This document shows, one piece after another, positions 61,305-64,000 of a stretch of DNA of 64,000 bases. The stretch spans positions 1 to 64,000 of the forward strand of contig JANWIG010000011.1 in assembly GCA_025449975.1 (NCBI GenBank), read 5' to 3'. How positions within the stretch are numbered: the first letter of the stretch is position 1; every line of letters starts with the position of its first letter. The translations under genes were made by a program, and so were the position numbers. Origin of the DNA: Thermoactinomycetaceae bacterium. GTDB lineage: Bacteria; Bacillota; Bacilli; Thermoactinomycetales; Thermoactinomycetaceae. A model generated the notes under the pieces. That model was not told the origin of the DNA and did not search any database. It saw only the letters and a list, made by a program, of their open reading frames with translations.

Positions 61305-63929
61305 ATGAAAGCTTCTGAAATTCGTCGTAAGTATATTGAATTTTTTAAGGAAAAAGGGCATAAAGTCGAGCCGAGTGCTTCGCTAGTTCCTGTCGATGAT
61401 CCCAGCTTGTTATGGATCAATAGTGGAGTAGCGACATTGAAAAAATACTTTGATGGGAGAATCACACCCGAAAATCCACGAATTGTCAATGTGCAGAAGT
61501 CGATTCGCACCAATGATATTGAAAATGTCGGTTATACGGCACGTCATCATACTTTTTTTGAGATGTTGGGTAACTTTTCGATCGGTGATTATTTTAAAGA
61601 GGAAGCGATTCTGTGGGCGTGGGAGTTTCTAACGAGCCCGAAATGGATCGGCTTTGATCCGGATCGTCTTCATGTGACGATTCATCCCGACGATGAAGAG
61701 GCTTTTCGCATTTGGCACGAGCAAGTAGGGCTTCCAGAAGAGCGGATTGTCCGCTTAGAAGGAAACTTTTGGGATATTGGCGAAGGACCTAGCGGGCCCA
61801 ATAGCGAGATTTTCTATGACCGTGGAGAAGCGTTTGGTCGTTTAGATGATCCGGAATGTTATCCAGGTGGAGAAAACGAACGATTTTTAGAGATTTGGAA
61901 CTTGGTGTTTTCTCAATTTAATCATAATCCAGATGGCTCTTATACGCCTCTTCCCAATAAAAATATTGATACAGGAATGGGATTGGAACGAATGGCATCT
62001 GTTTTGCAAAATGTGCCTACAAACTATGATACCGATTTGTTCCATCCGATTATTCAGGCAACTTGTCAGAAACTAAATGTCGACTATGGCAAGGATTTGC
62101 AAACCGATATCGCTCTCAAAGTGATTGCCGACCATATTCGCACCCTTGTGTTTGCCATTGGAGATGGAGTGTTACCATCCAATGAAGGAAGGGGTTATGT
62201 TCTACGCCGCCTCTTGCGTCGAGCTGTTCGTTATGGACAAAAGTTGGGGATGAACCGTCCTTTCCTGTATGAGTTGACTGGCGTGGTTGCAGAGATCATG
62301 GCGGACTATTATCCAGAACCAGCGGATAAAAGAGAATTTATTGAAAAAGTGATTTATGGTGAGGAAGAGCGCTTCTTAGAAACGTTAGCGGATGGGCTGA
62401 GGATTTTAGAGGAAATCATCGAAGGAGCGAAAACGGAAGGACGGGAAGAGATTAACGGGGAAGAAGCTTTTAAGTTGTATGATACCTACGGATTCCCGAT
62501 CGAACTGACCGAAGATATAGCGAAAGAACATGGACTGAAGGTAGATCAAGCAGGCTTTGCGAAAGAAATGGATTTGCAACGGGAGAGAGCGCGGGCTGCC
62601 CGCCAAGAAGTGGATAGCATGAAAATTCAAGGTGGAGCTTTGGCGGACTTAACGGTTGAATCGGCGTTTTGTGGGTATCAGCAGCTCCAATTGGAGACCG
62701 TGGTCAATGCCTTAATCTTTGAGGATCAGTTGGTCGATCTGTTGACCTCTGGTAGTAAAGGATTGGTTGTTTTACAGGAGACTCCTTTCTATGCGGAAAG
62801 TGGTGGTCAAGTAGCGGATCGCGGCTGGATTCAGACGAAAAATGCAAAATTGCGCGTAGAAGATGTGCAGAAGGGCCCGCGCGGCGAACATGTTCATCAT
62901 GTCGTTGTGGAACAGGGAGTGATCCGTGTCGGTGAGAGAGTAACGGCCAGCATCGATCAAGATTTACGGCGCCAAATCGTTAAAAATCATACCGCTACTC
63001 ACCTTTTGCATAAAGCGTTAAAAGAAGTGCTCGGACTGCATGTAAATCAAGCCGGGTCTCTGGTTGCTCCTGATCGTTTGCGTTTTGACTTTACCCATAT
63101 TCATGCGATGAGCAAGGAAGAAATCGCCGAAGTGGAAAGACGAGTCAATGAGCAAGTGTGGAAAAACATACCGGTCGAAATCATGGAAAAATCATTGGAA
63201 GAAGCCAAAGCAATGGGAGCGATGGCGCTATTTGGGGAAAAATATGGAGCCATCGTTCGAGTGGTACGTGTCGGAGACTATAGCCTCGAACTCTGTGGAG
63301 GAACCCATGTGAACAATACCGGAGAAATTGGCTTATTTAAATTGGTGGCGGAATCAGGAATCGGTTCGGGGATTAGACGGATTGAAGCAGTGACTGGAAA
63401 GCAAGCCTTCGAATATCTAGAAAAGCAAGTCCGTATATTAAATCAAACGGCACAATCGCTAAAATCTTCACCGCTCGATGTTTTTGATCGGGTTGTACAA
63501 CTGCAACAGAAAGTAAAAGAACTGATGAAGGAGAATGAATCTCTCCAATCGAAAGTCAATCAGCACATCTCCTCGAAATTGCAAGATCAAGTGAAAGAGA
63601 TTGCGGGAATTCCTGTGTTGGTTGCACAGGTAGAGGCAAGTGATATGAATCGTTTGCGGAAAATGATGGATGATTTGCGTACAAAAGTAGATGGAATTAT
63701 TGTTCTTGGTTCTGCATCACAGGAGAAAGTATTTTTGCTCGCTTCTGTTTCTCCAAAATATGTTGGGGAAGGGTTTCATGCGGGTAAATTAATAAAAGAA
63801 GTAGCTGCTCGATGTGGTGGCGGTGGCGGCGGCCGTCCAGATCTAGCCCAAGCGGGTGGAAAAGAGCCAAAGAAATTGCCACAAGCCTTACAAGCAGTCA
63901 CGGAATGGATACAAAAGATGGTAAAATAA
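61305..63929 (+). CDS. alaS: Alanyl-tRNA synthetase
   Basis: An 874-residue full-length AlaRS. The class II core ([22 protein letters not shown]), the editing domain ([11 protein letters not shown] and CGGTHV, the zinc-binding His/His/Cys/His set) and the C-terminal DHHA1-like domain with a Gly-rich end ([17 protein letters not shown]) are all present. It charges tRNA-Ala and clears Ser/Gly mischarging. GGAGGAATGACGAG precedes the ATG. Controlled by the upstream T-box. Confidence 0.98.
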   Translation: MKASEIRRKYIEFFKEKGHKVEPSASLVPVDDPSLLWINSGVATLKKYFDGRITPENPRIVNVQKSIRTNDIENVGYTARHHTFFEMLGNFSIGDYFKEEAILWAWEFLTSPKWIGFDPDRLHVTIHPDDEEAFRIWHEQVGLPEERIVRLEGNFWDIGEGPSGPNSEIFYDRGEAFGRLDDPECYPGGENERFLEIWNLVFSQFNHNPDGSYTPLPNKNIDTGMGLERMASVLQNVPTNYDTDLFHPIIQATCQKLNVDYGKDLQTDIALKVIADHIRTLVFAIGDGVLPSNEGRGYVLRRLLRRAVRYGQKLGMNRPFLYELTGVVAEIMADYYPEPADKREFIEKVIYGEEERFLETLADGLRILEEIIEGAKTEGREEINGEEAFKLYDTYGFPIELTEDIAKEHGLKVDQAGFAKEMDLQRERARAARQEVDSMKIQGGALADLTVESAFCGYQQLQLETVVNALIFEDQLVDLLTSGSKGLVVLQETPFYAESGGQVADRGWIQTKNAKLRVEDVQKGPRGEHVHHVVVEQGVIRVGERVTASIDQDLRRQIVKNHTATHLLHKALKEVLGLHVNQAGSLVAPDRLRFDFTHIHAMSKEEIAEVERRVNEQVWKNIPVEIMEKSLEEAKAMGAMALFGEKYGAIVRVVRVGDYSLELCGGTHVNNTGEIGLFKLVAESGIGSGIRRIEAVTGKQAFEYLEKQVRILNQTAQSLKSSPLDVFDRVVQLQQKVKELMKENESLQSKVNQHISSKLQDQVKEIAGIPVLVAQVEASDMNRLRKMMDDLRTKVDGIIVLGSASQEKVFLLASVSPKYVGEGFHAGKLIKEVAARCGGGGGGRPDLAQAGGKEPKKLPQALQAVTEWIQKMVK

Positions 63930-63931
63930 AT

Positions 63932-64000
63932 ATGATTGTATTGTCTGCATGGGTCAAGCTTCGCGATCGATCCGCATTCGTTACTGAATGGAACGATTTT
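63932..64000 (+). CDS. Possible start of a further gene, cut by the window edge
   Basis: An ATG two bases after the alaS stop opens a frame of 23 codons (MIVLSAWVKLRDRSAFVTEW...) that runs off the window. There is no clear SD, so it may be chance. Confidence 0.2.
   Translation, partial: MIVLSAWVKLRDRSAFVTEWNDF

Noticed and set aside
1-64000. CRISPR arrays, insertion sequences, prophage or restriction cassettes
   Set aside because: No regularly spaced repeats, transposase or integrase motifs, or defence-family motifs were seen.

Overview
The window is a stretch of chromosome from an endospore-forming member of the Bacillales with moderate GC content. Supporting evidence is an alpha/beta-type SASP, a gamma-type SASP, a complete cotJABC operon, an RsfA-like prespore regulator, strong AGGAGG-type ribosome binding sites with frequent TTG/GTG starts, and B. 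subtilis-like gene order at the right end (rel-dtd, hisS-aspS-6S RNA, rarA-cymR-iscS, recD2-PRC-barrel-AI-2E-family permease-alaS). Several features differ from Bacillus: a MinE-like gene follows minD, three subtilisin-like proteases lack signal peptides, and some gene neighbourhoods are rearranged. A Thermoactinomycetaceae-type genome fits, but that is inference. I see no prophage, insertion sequence or CRISPR array.

Left part (1-11.4 kb): a cupin protein, an SPFH protein overlapping a ribbon-helix-helix protein, a cytoplasmic-type S8 protease, a Tyr/Pro-rich protein, a PrcB-type lipoprotein, ylbF and ylbG separated by an unexplained structured spacer, a zinc-ribbon protein, minD-minE, an RsfA-like regulator, several small proteins, the cotJABC coat operon and an alpha/beta SASP.

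Middle part (11.4-39.4 kb): an MbcS-like acyl-CoA synthetase with an odd leader, small unknown genes, two convergent S8 proteases (one AprX-like), a DUF502 membrane protein, gamma SASP, psd, a rhomboid relative lacking key catalytic residues, an MFS permease, an aldehyde dehydrogenase, a lipoprotein amidase, a rhodanese-type sulfurtransferase, a D-2-hydroxyacid dehydrogenase, greA, a probable broken small gene, yhaO-yhaN (SbcCD-like), a truncated hemoglobin, and addB-addA. The AddB homologue seems to have lost both its Walker A motif and the DxK part of its nuclease motif.

Right part (39.4-64 kb): housekeeping and translation genes: rel, dtd, transketolase, a thermonuclease lipoprotein, a DUF423 protein whose ribosome binding site is separated from its start by a perfect hairpin, T-box-hisS-aspS, 6S RNA, a nucleotidase, a ferritin-like protein, signal peptidase I, rarA, cymR, iscS, a zinc-finger protein standing where mnmA lies in B. 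subtilis, recD2, a PRC-barrel protein, small proteins, an AI-2E-family permease and T-box-alaS.

No single cassette stands out as a new defence or biosynthetic system. The most noteworthy items are the degenerate AddB, the inactive-looking rhomboid, the structured ylbF-ylbG spacer, the structured leader before the acyl-CoA synthetase, hairpins placed on ribosome binding sites, and RicF without its cysteine tail.
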